In this document: positions 1 through 9,331 of the stretch, in pieces | Layout: every line of letters begins with the position of its first letter | Numbering within the stretch: position 1 is the first letter of the stretch | Source: JACRLW01 sp046349595 | GTDB taxonomy: Bacteria; Planctomycetota; UBA1135; UBA2386 | Reading direction: 5' to 3' | Length of the DNA: 64,000 nt | Assembly (NCBI GenBank): GCA_046349595.1 | Contig: JAXMCA010000002.1 | Location: 1,736,001 to 1,800,000, forward strand | Notes under the pieces: generated by a model | Seen by the model: the letters and a program-made list of their open reading frames with translations, nothing else | Database searches by the model: none | What the model was told of the DNA's origin: nothing | Translations under genes and position numbers: made by a program

Positions 1-462
1 TTGCCGTCGGGCACGAGCGTGGTCCTCGGGCGGCGCGGCGCAACTCCGCAGCGTGCGTTCGCCGCATCGCACCTCGAGGAAGTCGGCGGTGAAGCGGCGG
101 TAGGTGCCGACGAAGGACCAGATCTTGACGCGGTAGCCCTCGAGAGTGCGCCGCGCATCGGGGGGGATGCGCGCCAACGCGAGGCCCCACGGGTTCCGCA
201 GCGTCCAGGTGCCGTCGGCTGCCACATCGACGACGCGGAACGAGCGCAGACCGCGAGCGACGGTCCAGCCGATCCAACCCGCCACGCCCAACAGCACGGC
301 GACTCCGAACCAACCTTCGCCCGGGGAGTCCAACTGGCCGGTCAGCAGGAGGGCGACGAGCCCGGCGAGCCCGAGCACCGCCATCACCAGGAACATCCCG
401 AGTACGAGCGGACCGACGATGGCGAAGGCTCCCGCGAAGGCGACGCGGTTGGTGGCGGACAT
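1..462 (-). CDS. membrane protein of unknown function (C-terminal part off the left edge)
   Basis: An open frame reads leftward from an ATG at 462 and runs off the window at base 1 without a stop, giving 154 codons. The first 85 or so residues contain two strongly hydrophobic segments (about 8-40 and 55-75). A soluble region with alternating polar and hydrophobic residues follows (VVDVAADGTWTLRNPWGLAL). This layout of two helices plus a small beta-rich domain resembles bacterial PH-like membrane proteins, but I cannot assign a family. It is divergent from the membrane-protein gene starting at 552, with 89 bases between them. The plus-strand frames over the same bases read as Arg/Pro/Glu-rich antisense and are not credible. 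I am fairly sure it is coding and have no function for it. Confidence 0.7.
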   Translation of the reverse strand, partial: MSATNRVAFAGAFAIVGPLVLGMFLVMAVLGLAGLVALLLTGQLDSPGEGWFGVAVLLGVAGWIGWTVARGLRSFRVVDVAADGTWTLRNPWGLALARIPPDARRTLEGYRVKIWSFVGTYRRFTADFLEVRCGERTLRSCAAPPEDHARARRQ

Positions 463-551
463 GCCGGCATCAGCGCAGTCGGCTGGAGCGGCGGAACAAC
501 GCGCGATCCGGTTCCGCCCGTCGCCCGTCCTGCGCTCGACCTTGAGCTTCC

Positions 552-1298
552 ATGATCCTGCTCCGGGTCTTCGCGCGAACGCTGGTGATCTGCGGTGGGA
601 CGGCGCTCGTCGCCGTGCTGCTGAGCCTTTCCGGCCTCTGGATCGTGTCGGCGTTGACGAGCGTCGGCGGCGGCTTCTGGGCCATGAGTGCGGGACGCGG
701 CTGGCTCGACGAGAGTCGCAACGGTTCGATGGTGGCGGCGTTCTCGGGTCTGCTCATCGTCGTCATCGCGGGCGTGATGAGCATGGTCACGATCGAGGAG
801 AACCTCTGGCCGGGCACCGTGTCGGGGATCGCCCTCGCGGAGGCACCGGCACACCCCTGGGCGAGCGTCTTTCAGTTCAACGAGGGAGAAGTGCGCGCCG
901 ACCTCGCGGGCAGCGTCGGGGTCTACGATCGCCACGCCGTGAAGATCGATGAGACCACGGTCGCACCGATCGTCGCCGCGGACTGGACCCCGGATCGACC
1001 GGTCGCCGTCTGGGCGGTGGCCAGACGCGACACGCTGGACGCCCGACGGGAACACTGGAAGCAGCCGGTACGCGCCGGCGCACGCGTCGCCGGATTCCAC
1101 GTCTCCGACTATCTGGAGGCGATCGGCGATGCCCGGGCCCAGCACCGCCTGAGAAGCGTGCTCGATCCCGTGCTCGTCGATTGGACGCCGACACCGCAAG
1201 AGGCGCTCGCCGTCGGATGGTGCGCCTTCGCGAGGATCGTCGGCACCGCTTCGGTCTCGATGTTCGTCACGATCGTGCTCGCGAGGTACCTGCGGTGA
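552..1298 (+). CDS. membrane protein of unknown function, 248 aa
   Basis: The 248-residue protein starts at ATG 552. It has N-terminal hydrophobic stretches (about residues 8-38 and 58-80), a soluble middle part of about 130 residues rich in acidic residues and Trp, and a final hydrophobic segment near the C-terminus (about 222-245) ending in Arg. It is therefore predicted to be an inner-membrane protein with an exposed central domain. Its stop overlaps the GTG start of the next gene by four bases (GTGA, 1295-1298), so the two are probably translationally coupled and functionally linked. I recognise no family, catalytic motif or named domain. Confidence 0.75.
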   Translation: MILLRVFARTLVICGGTALVAVLLSLSGLWIVSALTSVGGGFWAMSAGRGWLDESRNGSMVAAFSGLLIVVIAGVMSMVTIEENLWPGTVSGIALAEAPAHPWASVFQFNEGEVRADLAGSVGVYDRHAVKIDETTVAPIVAADWTPDRPVAVWAVARRDTLDARREHWKQPVRAGARVAGFHVSDYLEAIGDARAQHRLRSVLDPVLVDWTPTPQEALAVGWCAFARIVGTASVSMFVTIVLARYLR

Positions 1299-2503
1299 AG
1301 GCGCAGATCGAGAAGGTCGCGGTCGAGACCGACGTCTCTCCACCGGCAGCGGAGATGATCGCCGGCGGTCTGATCGCGATGCCGACTCTGCCCCTGGCCA
1401 TCGTGTTCGCGCTCCGCCTGTTCTCGCCGCAGGAGTCACCGGACTCGCCGGGCACGACCTTCGCGCTGTTCCTGATCGCGCTGGCCTTTCCCGGGTTCGG
1501 CCTGGCGCTGGCGACGTCGCGCCACCGCATCCTCGTCGACCTCGCCAGCCATACCGTGACGTGGAGCCGCTCCGTGTACGGCTGGCGTCGATCGTCGCAG
1601 TCGTGGTCGACCGAGGACGTCGAGGCCATCGCATGGGTCCAGTGGCGCAGCATGCGCGGAGGGTTCTCGTACTCGTTCTTCCTCGTCGGGCCGCACGGGC
1701 GCCGACCGTTCCGCGAGATCACGATCGACCGGGCCGACTTCGAGGCGGCGAAGGCCCTGGCGGCGGACCTCCACGTGCCCTTCCGCGATGAGCGGCCCAA
1801 GGCGAAACCGCGCCGTCCGGAGACGACTGCACAGTTCTGGCTCGGTGCCGCCGCGGCTGCCGTCGGGTTGCCACTGCTGTTTCGCCTCGTGTTCCCCGGA
1901 TGCGGACTCGGCTTCCCGATCGCGTTCGTCGCCTTCTGGCTGCTGGTGGCGTTTCTGCTGCGGTACTTCGAGCGTCATCCCCAGCTGACGACCGTCGAAC
2001 CGCAGAAGTACCTCGCCTCACGCTTCGACTTCCTCGGCGGGGTCTGGCTGCTGTCGGTCCCATTCGGACCGCTCGTCGGCTGGATCGCCACCGAACAGTT
2101 GACCGCCGGCAACTGGCAGATCGTCGTCGGGACGCGCGCGCTGCTGGCGGTCGCCGTTCCCGCGGTCTGCGTGCTGCCCCTGCTGCGGTTCGTACGTGGG
2201 AAGTACGCCGGTCCGGCCGGGACCGTGTTGCTGATCGGTACGGCGTTTCCCGTCACAACCGGCCTGGGCTCGGCACTCGATTGGCTCGACGGACCGGTGT
2301 GGCAGGAGGCGGACGTCACCGGGGTACGCATTCCGGGTGAGGCGGTGCGCACCTACGGCCACACCGACGAGGTCGCCGACGAAGCGCTGCTGGCCGACGG
2401 CCGCAGCCTCAGGGTCGTGGCCTCCGCCCCGGTGCACCCGGGCCCGATGCGCCTCCTCGTGCTGCCGAATCTCGGCCGCGTCCTCGATGCGGAGGATCGA
2501 TAG
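1295..2503 (+). CDS. polytopic membrane protein of unknown function, 402 aa
   Basis: I place the start at GTG 1295, overlapping the previous stop by four bases; the open frame continues upstream to 1181, but those residues are Arg/Asp-rich shadow of the preceding gene. The 402 residues contain about eight hydrophobic segments in two groups: two helices near residues 22-70, and a second set from about 185 to 340. Between them lies a soluble domain of about 110 residues (HTVTWSRSVYGWRRSS onward) that looks like a PH-type beta-sandwich of the kind seen in membrane proteins of unknown function. The last 50 residues are soluble. It probably works with the coupled gene at 552. Function unknown. Confidence 0.75.
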   Translation: MKAQIEKVAVETDVSPPAAEMIAGGLIAMPTLPLAIVFALRLFSPQESPDSPGTTFALFLIALAFPGFGLALATSRHRILVDLASHTVTWSRSVYGWRRSSQSWSTEDVEAIAWVQWRSMRGGFSYSFFLVGPHGRRPFREITIDRADFEAAKALAADLHVPFRDERPKAKPRRPETTAQFWLGAAAAAVGLPLLFRLVFPGCGLGFPIAFVAFWLLVAFLLRYFERHPQLTTVEPQKYLASRFDFLGGVWLLSVPFGPLVGWIATEQLTAGNWQIVVGTRALLAVAVPAVCVLPLLRFVRGKYAGPAGTVLLIGTAFPVTTGLGSALDWLDGPVWQEADVTGVRIPGEAVRTYGHTDEVADEALLADGRSLRVVASAPVHPGPMRLLVLPNLGRVLDAEDR

Positions 2504-2757
2504 CGGCCCGGCCCATGTCGTCACGCCGACGTCGAGTCACTCGCCGCCGGATGGCGGCAGTTCCCGGGCACCGCGCGTCTGCGCATGCGGTGTTCTGCGG
2601 CATCGGCACCGTGCCCGTCCGGTCCGAAGAGGTGGTCCTGGTCATCGTCCGGTCCCTCCCCTGCGGCCCCGGCGGCCAAGCGATCCGAGGCCAACCCGCT
2701 CTCATGCATCGCACGCCGACCGCTTCATCCCGTTCGATCTCGCGCCATTGCGGTGGT

Positions 2758-5700
2758 TCATCCGGAGCGCAGCCGCGCGGTGATCCGCTTGAGATCCTCG
2801 AGTGCGAGGTAGCTCGCGGGGATCAGCACCAGCGTGATGAAGGTCGAGAACATCACGCCGAAGGCCAGCGACACGGCCATCGGCACGAGGAACTTGGCCT
2901 GCACGCTCTTCTCGAGCAGCAGGGGGGTCAGCCCGGCGAAGGTCGTCAGTGAGGTCAGCAGGATCGGTCGGAAGCGTTGCACGCCGGCATCGCGCACGGC
3001 GGCGAGCAGGTTGCCGCCCTCGCTGCGTCGTTGGTTGATGAAATCGACCAGCACGATCGCGTCGTTCACCACCACGCCGGCGAGCGCCACGATGCCGAAC
3101 ATCGACATCAGGCTGACCGGCAGATCCATCAGGATGTGGCCGAGGACGGCGCCGATCAGCCCGAAGGGGATCGACAGCATGACGATCAGCGGCTGCAGAT
3201 AGCTGCGGAAGGGGATCGCCATCAGCGCGTAGATCAGGAACAGCGCGAGAGCGAAACCACGGCCGAGGCCGCCGAAGGTCTTCTTCTGCTCCTCGCGTTG
3301 ACCCTCGAACTCCCAGCGCAGTCCGGGGAATTCGCGGGCGAGTTCGGGGAGGATCGCCGCGTCGAGTTGCTTGGCGATGTCGTCGGCGCTGCGTCCGGCC
3401 TGCGTCTCGTCGACGCTGGCCGTGACCGAGATGGCGCGTGCGCGGTTGCTGCGGGTGATCGTCGAGTAGCCACGGCCGAGTTCGGCGGAGGCGACCGTCC
3501 CGAACGGGATCTCGTCGCCAGCCGCGGTGCGGATGCGCATCGACCCCACGTCCTGGAGCGAGCGGCGCTCGTCGCGCGGGTAGCGCACCATCACGCGGAC
3601 GTCGTCGCGCCCGCGCTGCACGCGTTGCACTTCCTCGCCGTAGAAGCCCTGCCGCACCTGGCGCGCGAGATCCGCCGTGCCGACGCCGAGCGCCTCGGCC
3701 TCGGGGCGGATGCGGAACACCACCTCCTCCTTGCCGAAATCGAAGGAGTCGGCGATCTCGCGCACGCCCGCGAGGGTGGCGAGTCGCTCCTTCAGGCGAT
3801 CGGCGGCGAGGCGCAGCGTGCCGAGATCCTGCATGCGCAGGCTGATGTCGAGATCGGCACCGCTGCGGAGGATCGACGAGCTGAAGCGAAGCTCCGTCGC
3901 GCCGGGGATGTCGCCGACCAGCTCGCGCCATCGCTCGGCGATCGCGGCGCTCGTCACCGTGCGGATCTCGGAGGGCTGCAGCTGCAGGTTGATCTCGCCG
4001 TAGCGCGCACCGGAGTAGCCCGAGGTCTGGATGCTCCCTCCCGACTCCTCCTGCACGCGGCGGAACGGCTGCTCGCCGAGCGAGGTGAGCACGTGTGCGA
4101 TCGGCGGCGGCTGGTCGGCTTCGTGCTCCGCTCCGAACTCGTCGCGGATCCGGAACACCGCCTTCTCCATGCGATCGAGAGTGGCGGAGGTCACGGCGAC
4201 CGGCGTGCCCTGGGGGAAGGTCAGCGTCGCGATGACGTTGTCGGCCTCGACGTCGGGGAAGAAGGTGCGTCGCACGTGACCGCTCGCCAGCGCGGCGACG
4301 CACAGCGCCATGATCGCGACGGCCGTCGCGATGGTCAGCCAACGCCACTCCAGGACCGCGTGGATGGTCGGGCGGTAGAGGCGCGCCGCGAAGCTCTCGA
4401 GCCCGTTCGCGAACAGGTCCTGGAAGCGGCGCCAGTGACGGACCCATCCGCGTGCCGGCTTGTTGGCGTCGAAGTGGCGCAGATGCACCGGCAGGATGGT
4501 CTTCGACTCCACCAGCGAGATCAGGAGCACCGGCACCACGACCATCGGGATCAGCGACATGAAGCGCCCGAACAGTCCCGCCACGCCGAACATCGGCAGG
4601 AAGGCGGCGACGGTGGTGAGCACCGAGAAGGTGACCGGCACCGCGACTTCGGTCGCGCCGTCGATGGCTGCACGCTCGGGTGGCGAGCCGCGCTTGGAAT
4701 GGGCGAACACGTTCTCGCCGACCACGATCGCGTCGTCGACCACGATGCCGAGCACCAGGATGAACGCGAACAGCGAGATCAGGTTGAGCGAGGCGTCGAG
4801 CCACGGCATCAGCGCCATCGCGCCGAGGAAGGACACCGGGATGCCCATCGTGACCCACGCAGCGATCGAGAAGCGCAGGAACAGCGCGAGCACCACGAAC
4901 ACCAGCACGAAGCCGCTGATGCCGTTGCGCACCAGCAGGTCCTGTCGACTGCGGAGTACCTCGGCCTGATCGAACCAGGGCGAGACCTTCAGCGCCGCGG
5001 GCATCCACGCCGGGGGACGAGCGCAGTAGCCGTGCACCGCTTCGCTGAGGCGCAGCGCGTCCTGGTCACCGACGCGGAACACGTTGATGAGCACGCATGG
5101 CTCGCCGTCGAACCGGGTCGCCTGGTCGGTCTCGGCGAAGTCGTCGACGACGTGCGCGACGTCGCTCAGCAGAACCCGTGTGCCGTCCGCGCGCGTCAGC
5201 ACGACGAGGTCGTCGAACTGCTCACCGGTGTAGGCCTGGCCGCGCGTGCGCAGGAGGATCTCGCCACCCTTGGTGCGGACCGATCCGCCGGGGAGGTCGA
5301 GCGAGGAGCGCCGCACCGCGTTGGCGACCTGGTCGAAGCTGAGTCCGAAGCGCCGCAGCGCCTCCTCGGCGACCTCGATCGAGATCTCGTAGGGACGGAC
5401 GTTGACGAGCTCGGCGAGGGTCACGCCCGGCAGGGCCGTGATGTCGTCACGCACGTGCTCGGCGGCGACGCGTAGCGCGCGTTCGTCGAAGGGGCCCGAC
5501 ACGGCGACGCTGAGCACCTGCCGGCGGAACACCACTTCCGTGACGACCGGCTCCTCGGCATCCACGGGGAAGGTGTCGATGGCGTCGACGCGCGCCTTCA
5601 CGTCGTCGAGCGCACGCGTCACGTCGCTGCCCTCGATCAGCTTGATGGTGATCATGCCACCGCCCTCGGTCGAGGCGGAGGTGACCTTCTCGACACCGTC

Positions 5701-5928
5701 GATCCCCTGCACCGCCTCCTCGATCTTCACGCAGATCGATTCCTCGACCTCGGTCGGCGTCGCGCCGGGATAGGCGACGCGCACCGTGATCATGTCGGCG
5801 GGGAACTCGGGGAAGATCTCGCGGCGCACGCGCGGCAGCGTGAGCACGCCGGCGATGATCAGGCTCCACATCACGAGGTTCGCGGCGACGGGATTGCGCA
5901 CGAACCACGCGGCGAATCCGCCCTTCAT
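2758..5928 (-). CDS. RND efflux pump permease (AcrB/HAE1-like), 1056 aa
   Basis: This is the inner-membrane proton-driven pump of a tripartite efflux system. ATG 5928 overlaps the stop of the membrane-fusion gene (ATGA, 5925-5928), so the longer frame starting at 6003 is rejected. At 1056 residues it has the usual length for the family. It shows the first membrane helix at about 15-32, a large periplasmic loop, then the helix cluster from about 335. The adjacent pair D398/D399 in GIVVDDAIVVGENVF corresponds to the proton-relay aspartates of AcrB-type pumps. The second half repeats the architecture (GVVVNDAIVLVDFINQ near the end). It is the last gene of the operon after TetR, outer-membrane protein and adaptor. 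The substrate cannot be read from sequence; the absence of heavy-metal-type features and the TetR regulator favour drugs or small organics. Confidence 0.95.
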   Translation of the reverse strand: MKGGFAAWFVRNPVAANLVMWSLIIAGVLTLPRVRREIFPEFPADMITVRVAYPGATPTEVEESICVKIEEAVQGIDGVEKVTSASTEGGGMITIKLIEGSDVTRALDDVKARVDAIDTFPVDAEEPVVTEVVFRRQVLSVAVSGPFDERALRVAAEHVRDDITALPGVTLAELVNVRPYEISIEVAEEALRRFGLSFDQVANAVRRSSLDLPGGSVRTKGGEILLRTRGQAYTGEQFDDLVVLTRADGTRVLLSDVAHVVDDFAETDQATRFDGEPCVLINVFRVGDQDALRLSEAVHGYCARPPAWMPAALKVSPWFDQAEVLRSRQDLLVRNGISGFVLVFVVLALFLRFSIAAWVTMGIPVSFLGAMALMPWLDASLNLISLFAFILVLGIVVDDAIVVGENVFAHSKRGSPPERAAIDGATEVAVPVTFSVLTTVAAFLPMFGVAGLFGRFMSLIPMVVVPVLLISLVESKTILPVHLRHFDANKPARGWVRHWRRFQDLFANGLESFAARLYRPTIHAVLEWRWLTIATAVAIMALCVAALASGHVRRTFFPDVEADNVIATLTFPQGTPVAVTSATLDRMEKAVFRIRDEFGAEHEADQPPPIAHVLTSLGEQPFRRVQEESGGSIQTSGYSGARYGEINLQLQPSEIRTVTSAAIAERWRELVGDIPGATELRFSSSILRSGADLDISLRMQDLGTLRLAADRLKERLATLAGVREIADSFDFGKEEVVFRIRPEAEALGVGTADLARQVRQGFYGEEVQRVQRGRDDVRVMVRYPRDERRSLQDVGSMRIRTAAGDEIPFGTVASAELGRGYSTITRSNRARAISVTASVDETQAGRSADDIAKQLDAAILPELAREFPGLRWEFEGQREEQKKTFGGLGRGFALALFLIYALMAIPFRSYLQPLIVMLSIPFGLIGAVLGHILMDLPVSLMSMFGIVALAGVVVNDAIVLVDFINQRRSEGGNLLAAVRDAGVQRFRPILLTSLTTFAGLTPLLLEKSVQAKFLVPMAVSLAFGVMFSTFITLVLIPASYLALEDLKRITARLRSG

Positions 5929-7091
5929 CGTCCCGCCTCGGCCGTGGCGGGTGCGATCCGGAGGTCCATGCCGTCGGTCACGACGTCGAGTGGTGTCACG
6001 CACACCTGCTCGCCGTCGGTGATTCCGCCGCCGAGCACCACGCTGTCGCGCTCGCGGGCCAGCAGCCGCACGTCGCGGATGCGCAGGTGTCCGTCGCGGT
6101 CGACGGTGAACACGCGGTCACCAGGTCGCAACGCGGCGCGCGGGAGCACGAACACGTCCTGCACCGGTCTGCCGCGAAGTTCGGCGTGGACGAAGAGGTT
6201 GAGGAACATCGGCGGACGACCAGCCGCGTCGGCGAAGGGCCTCTCGATGCGCACGACCAGAGACGCCAGCCTGGTCTTCGGATCGACCCAGTCGTCGCGG
6301 CGAACGATGCGACCGGTCCAGTCCACGCGGCGCCCGGCGATGTCGGTGTGAAGGGCGACCTCTGGGTGGGCGGCGTCGCCGTCGAGATCCAGCAGGGCGA
6401 GCTGGTCCTGTCCGAGCGGCAGCCTGACCTCGGCCGCGTCGCTGCCGACCAGGTGCGCGAGGTTCGTGCCGCGCGCGACGAACTGGCCGAGGTCGACGGA
6501 CTTGCGGAAGGTGAAGCCGTTCCACGGCGCGCGGATCGTGGTGCGTTCGAGATCGCGACGGCTGCTCTCCGAACGTGCGCGCGCGGCGGCCAGTCGTGCG
6601 GCGGCCTCGGCGCGTTGCGGCTGGCGGAGCACCAGCGGGCTCGGTTCCTCCATCGGGTGGAGCGAACGCCATGCCTCCGCCGCGGCCGAGGCCTCGGCCT
6701 CCTCGAGTTCGACCGCGAGCGCCGCCTGCGCCACCGCGGCGTCGGCCTCGACGATCGCGAGCTCGTAGTCACGCGACTCGATGCGCACCAGCAGTTCGCC
6801 GGCGGCGAAGCGTGCGCCGGTGAGCACGCCGGAGCCGAGTTCGACGACCTTGCCGGCGACCTCGCTCACCAGTTCGCTCTCGATCGCGGGGGCGACCGAG
6901 CCGCTCGCGTGCACGAGAGGAGTCCACGTCGACGGGTGCGCATCGACCGTGGTGACCAGGGGCGCGATCCGCTCGGGGACCACCGTGGCGGGTGGTTTCA
7001 TCGCGTCGATCAGTGCGCCTGCACCGAGTCCGCCGAGCGCGAGGACGAGGATCGGCAGGGCGATGCGGAGGGCCTGACGGGTCTTGCTCAT
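5925..7091 (-). CDS. RND efflux membrane-fusion (adaptor) protein, 388 aa
   Basis: This is the periplasmic adaptor linking the RND pump to the outer-membrane channel. ATG 7091 overlaps the stop of the outer-membrane-protein gene by four bases; the 688-residue frame reaching to 7991 is only an upstream shadow extension. The 388-residue product has an N-terminal anchor helix (about 8-30), then a barrel-sandwich half (ESELVSEVAGKVVELGSG, about 72-89). A helical hairpin rich in Ala and Glu follows (about 110-180), then the second sandwich half (TTIRAPWNGFTFRKSVDLGQ) and beta-barrel domains. This order is the HlyD/AcrA plan. It overlaps both neighbours, so pump stoichiometry is probably set by coupled translation. 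Confidence 0.93.
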   Translation of the reverse strand: MSKTRQALRIALPILVLALGGLGAGALIDAMKPPATVVPERIAPLVTTVDAHPSTWTPLVHASGSVAPAIESELVSEVAGKVVELGSGVLTGARFAAGELLVRIESRDYELAIVEADAAVAQAALAVELEEAEASAAAEAWRSLHPMEEPSPLVLRQPQRAEAAARLAAARARSESSRRDLERTTIRAPWNGFTFRKSVDLGQFVARGTNLAHLVGSDAAEVRLPLGQDQLALLDLDGDAAHPEVALHTDIAGRRVDWTGRIVRRDDWVDPKTRLASLVVRIERPFADAAGRPPMFLNLFVHAELRGRPVQDVFVLPRAALRPGDRVFTVDRDGHLRIRDVRLLARERDSVVLGGGITDGEQVCVTPLDVVTDGMDLRIAPATAEAGR

Positions 7092-8542
7092 CGCGGGCTC
7101 TGAGGTGGGACTCCAGTTTGCGCCGGTGTGGAGGCGAAGCCGCCGCCGAGCGCGAGGATCAGTTCGACGTGTGCGTCGAGGCGCGCACGACGCACCGCGA
7201 GCAGTGCGGTCTCGGCGAGGAGCGCTCGGCGTTGGGCGTCGAGCAGCGTCGTCACGTCGCTCAGCCCCCGTCCGTAACGGTCGGCGGCGATCGTGGCGGC
7301 GTCGTGCGACTGCCGTGCGGCAGCATCGAGACTGCGCTCCTCCTCGGCGAGCGTCGCGGTGGCCTGCAGGCCGTTCTCGACATCGGCGAGCGCCTGGAGG
7401 AGCAGCGCGGCGAAGCGCGCTTCGGCTTCGCGACGCTCGGCATCGCGCAGTTCGATCGTGGCCGTGCGACGTCCGCCGTCGAACAGGGGAGCGAGCAGAT
7501 CGGCGCCGAGCGACCAGACCCGGAAGTCGAGGTCGACGAGATCGCGCAGGTCGTCGCTGGTGGTTCCGCCGCTGGCGGTCAACGTGAGCCGCGGCCAGCG
7601 GTCGGCCTTGGCCTGTGCGTGGCGCGCGTCGGCCGCGGCGAGGCGGCGCTCGGCGGCGAGCAGATCGGGGCGGCGGCGCAGCAGATCGACCGGCAGCCCC
7701 GGCGGCACCGGCGGCGGAGTCGCCGGCAGCGCGGCGCCGGAATCGACCGGCGGGGTGGGGTCGCTGCCGCACAGCACCGACAGCGCCCGTCGCGCGCCGT
7801 CCAGTGCGCGACGGCGGACCTGCACGGCGGCCAGCGCGGCGTCGAGGTCGGCGCGGGCGAGCAACACGTCGAAGGCAGGACGCACGCCGTTCTCGAAGCG
7901 ACGCTCGATCATCTGCACGGTCACACGTCGCGACTCCGCAGTCCGTTCGGCGAGTTCGAGTTGCTGTGCGGCTTCCACAGCGGCGAACCACGCCTTGCAG
8001 GTGCGCGCGGCGATCGACACTGCGGCGGCCGCGAGGTCGGCGTCGGCCGCGGCCACGTCGGCCTCGGCGGCGAGATCACCGGCGCGCACGCGTCCCCACA
8101 GATCCGCCTCCCAGGACAGATCGAAGGACAGGGCATGCTGGTTCGTGGTCGCGCTGAACACCTTGCTGTTGCCGATCGGGAGCCCGACGAAGGCGAAGCG
8201 GCGGCGCTGGGCATCGAGGCGCGCGGTCAGCGTGGGAGCGAGTTCGGCTCCGGCGAGCTCGGCGCGGGCGCGCGCGGCATCGAGGCGTGCCGCCGCGGCG
8301 AGCAGATCGCGGTTCGAGACCAGCGCCCGTTCGACGGCGGCATCCAGACCGGCAGCGCCGATCGCGTGCCAGAAGCCACGCGGATCGGCCGGTGTGGTCG
8401 TCGTCGAAGCGTTCGTGTCGCCGCTGAAACGATCACGCAGGGTCAGTCCGCCGTCGCGAGGCGAGGGTTCGATCGGTACCGAGCACGCCCCGATCAGGAC
8501 GGCTCCGGCGAAGGTCGCGACGATTCGGATCGCGGCATTCAT
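7088..8542 (-). CDS. outer-membrane efflux lipoprotein (NodT/OprM type), 484 aa
   Basis: This is the outer-membrane channel of the efflux system. The start is ATG 8542, which overlaps the TetR stop (8539-8541) in an ATGA. The 484-residue product begins with a signal peptide ending in VLIGAC, a plausible lipobox. Two repeated TolC-type helical halves follow, with the characteristic Ala-rich coils (LLAAAARLDAARARAELAGA and, in the second half, RRRPDLLAAERRLAAADAR). RRPD before the second repeat is typical of the NodT/OprM group. Length agrees with the family (450-500). The operon order TetR, channel, adaptor, pump, with every junction overlapping by four bases, supports one polycistronic unit. 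Confidence 0.92.
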   Translation of the reverse strand: MNAAIRIVATFAGAVLIGACSVPIEPSPRDGGLTLRDRFSGDTNASTTTTPADPRGFWHAIGAAGLDAAVERALVSNRDLLAAAARLDAARARAELAGAELAPTLTARLDAQRRRFAFVGLPIGNSKVFSATTNQHALSFDLSWEADLWGRVRAGDLAAEADVAAADADLAAAAVSIAARTCKAWFAAVEAAQQLELAERTAESRRVTVQMIERRFENGVRPAFDVLLARADLDAALAAVQVRRRALDGARRALSVLCGSDPTPPVDSGAALPATPPPVPPGLPVDLLRRRPDLLAAERRLAAADARHAQAKADRWPRLTLTASGGTTSDDLRDLVDLDFRVWSLGADLLAPLFDGGRRTATIELRDAERREAEARFAALLLQALADVENGLQATATLAEEERSLDAAARQSHDAATIAADRYGRGLSDVTTLLDAQRRALLAETALLAVRRARLDAHVELILALGGGFASTPAQTGVPPQSPR

Positions 8543-9189
8543 CGTTGCGTGCGTTCCGGCGTCGCCGCGCGCATGCCTGCCGCACAGAAGGCGATCAGGC
8601 GTTCGAGGAGCAGGTCGGGATCCTGCTCGATGGGTCGGCCACGCGCGAGCCAGGTCATGCGCAGGGTGCTCTGCAGCGTGTGCGCGAAGGCGCCGATCGC
8701 GAAGTGGAGCCGCCACAGGATCTCGTCCTGGTCGAGTTCGGGCAGCGCGTCGCACAGCGCGGGCATCAGGCGGTCGCGCACCGCGGTGAACTGCGAGAGG
8801 AACAGCGTCTCGAGCACCTCCGCCTCCGCCTCGAGATGGATGCGGGCGCAGAGCTTCGAGCAGGCTTCGCCACCCGGTTCCCGCGACATCTCGAACATCG
8901 GGCGGAACATGGTGGCGAGCAGGTCCTCGAGCCGCGGCGTCCCGCCGTGCGCGCGCGCCGTGGCGACGACCTCGTCGATCCCGGCGATGCGGCGCTCGTT
9001 GAGCGGGCGGAGTCGTCGCTCGAAGACCGCGACCAGCAGCGCCTCCTTGCTGCCGAAGTGGTAGTTGACCGCGGCCAGGTTCACGCCGGCAGCCGCCGTC
9101 AGGGCGCGCAGCGAGGTCGCCGCGAATCCCTGCTCGGCGAAGAGGCGCTCGGCGACGTCGAGGATCTGGGTCTTGGTCGAGGGGTCCAA
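8539..9189 (-). CDS. TetR-family transcriptional repressor of the efflux operon, 216 aa
   Basis: The N-terminal helix-turn-helix is clear (about residues 12-55: ILDVAERLFAEQGFAATSL, then AGVNLAAVNYHFGSKEALL), followed by a variable helical ligand-binding domain. I choose TTG 9189, giving 216 residues, the usual TetR length. The open frame extends to 9273, but that extension would encode the 16-bp palindrome at 9221-9236 inside the protein, and its residues are not TetR-like. It is the first gene of the efflux operon, so it probably represses itself and the pump until a ligand binds. No clear Shine-Dalgarno is visible before the TTG. A CTG slightly further upstream is the alternative start. 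Confidence 0.9.
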   Translation of the reverse strand: MDPSTKTQILDVAERLFAEQGFAATSLRALTAAAGVNLAAVNYHFGSKEALLVAVFERRLRPLNERRIAGIDEVVATARAHGGTPRLEDLLATMFRPMFEMSREPGGEACSKLCARIHLEAEAEVLETLFLSQFTAVRDRLMPALCDALPELDQDEILWRLHFAIGAFAHTLQSTLRMTWLARGRPIEQDPDLLLERLIAFCAAGMRAATPERTQR

Positions 9190-9220
9190 GGTCGGGGGCA
9201 GGCCTGCGGCAGCGGATGGT

Positions 9221-9236
9221 TCAAACGTTCGTTTGA
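9221..9236. promoter_or_regulatory. probable TetR operator (16-bp perfect palindrome)
   Basis: TCAAACGTTCGTTTGA is a perfect inverted repeat with 7-base arms around a 2-base centre. It lies 31 bases upstream of the chosen TTG start of the TetR gene and nothing else is downstream on that strand until the efflux genes. AAACG-nn-CGTTT sites are typical of TetR-type regulators. The assignment is inference from symmetry and position. Confidence 0.7.
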
Positions 9237-9331
9237 GCGGGCGGATGGGAGCCGCAAGCGGCCAGGGATGCAAGCGCGGGGAAGAGGCACTCTTTCGGGG
9301 CTGTTCGCCCGGCGAAGGCCCGATCCGGCTC

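Noticed and set aside
2702..5475. Very long open frames on both other frames of the RND pump region (768 and 832 residues)
   Set aside because: They are Arg/His/Asp/Gln-rich shadows produced by GC-rich codon use; the pump in the remaining frame has clear family motifs.
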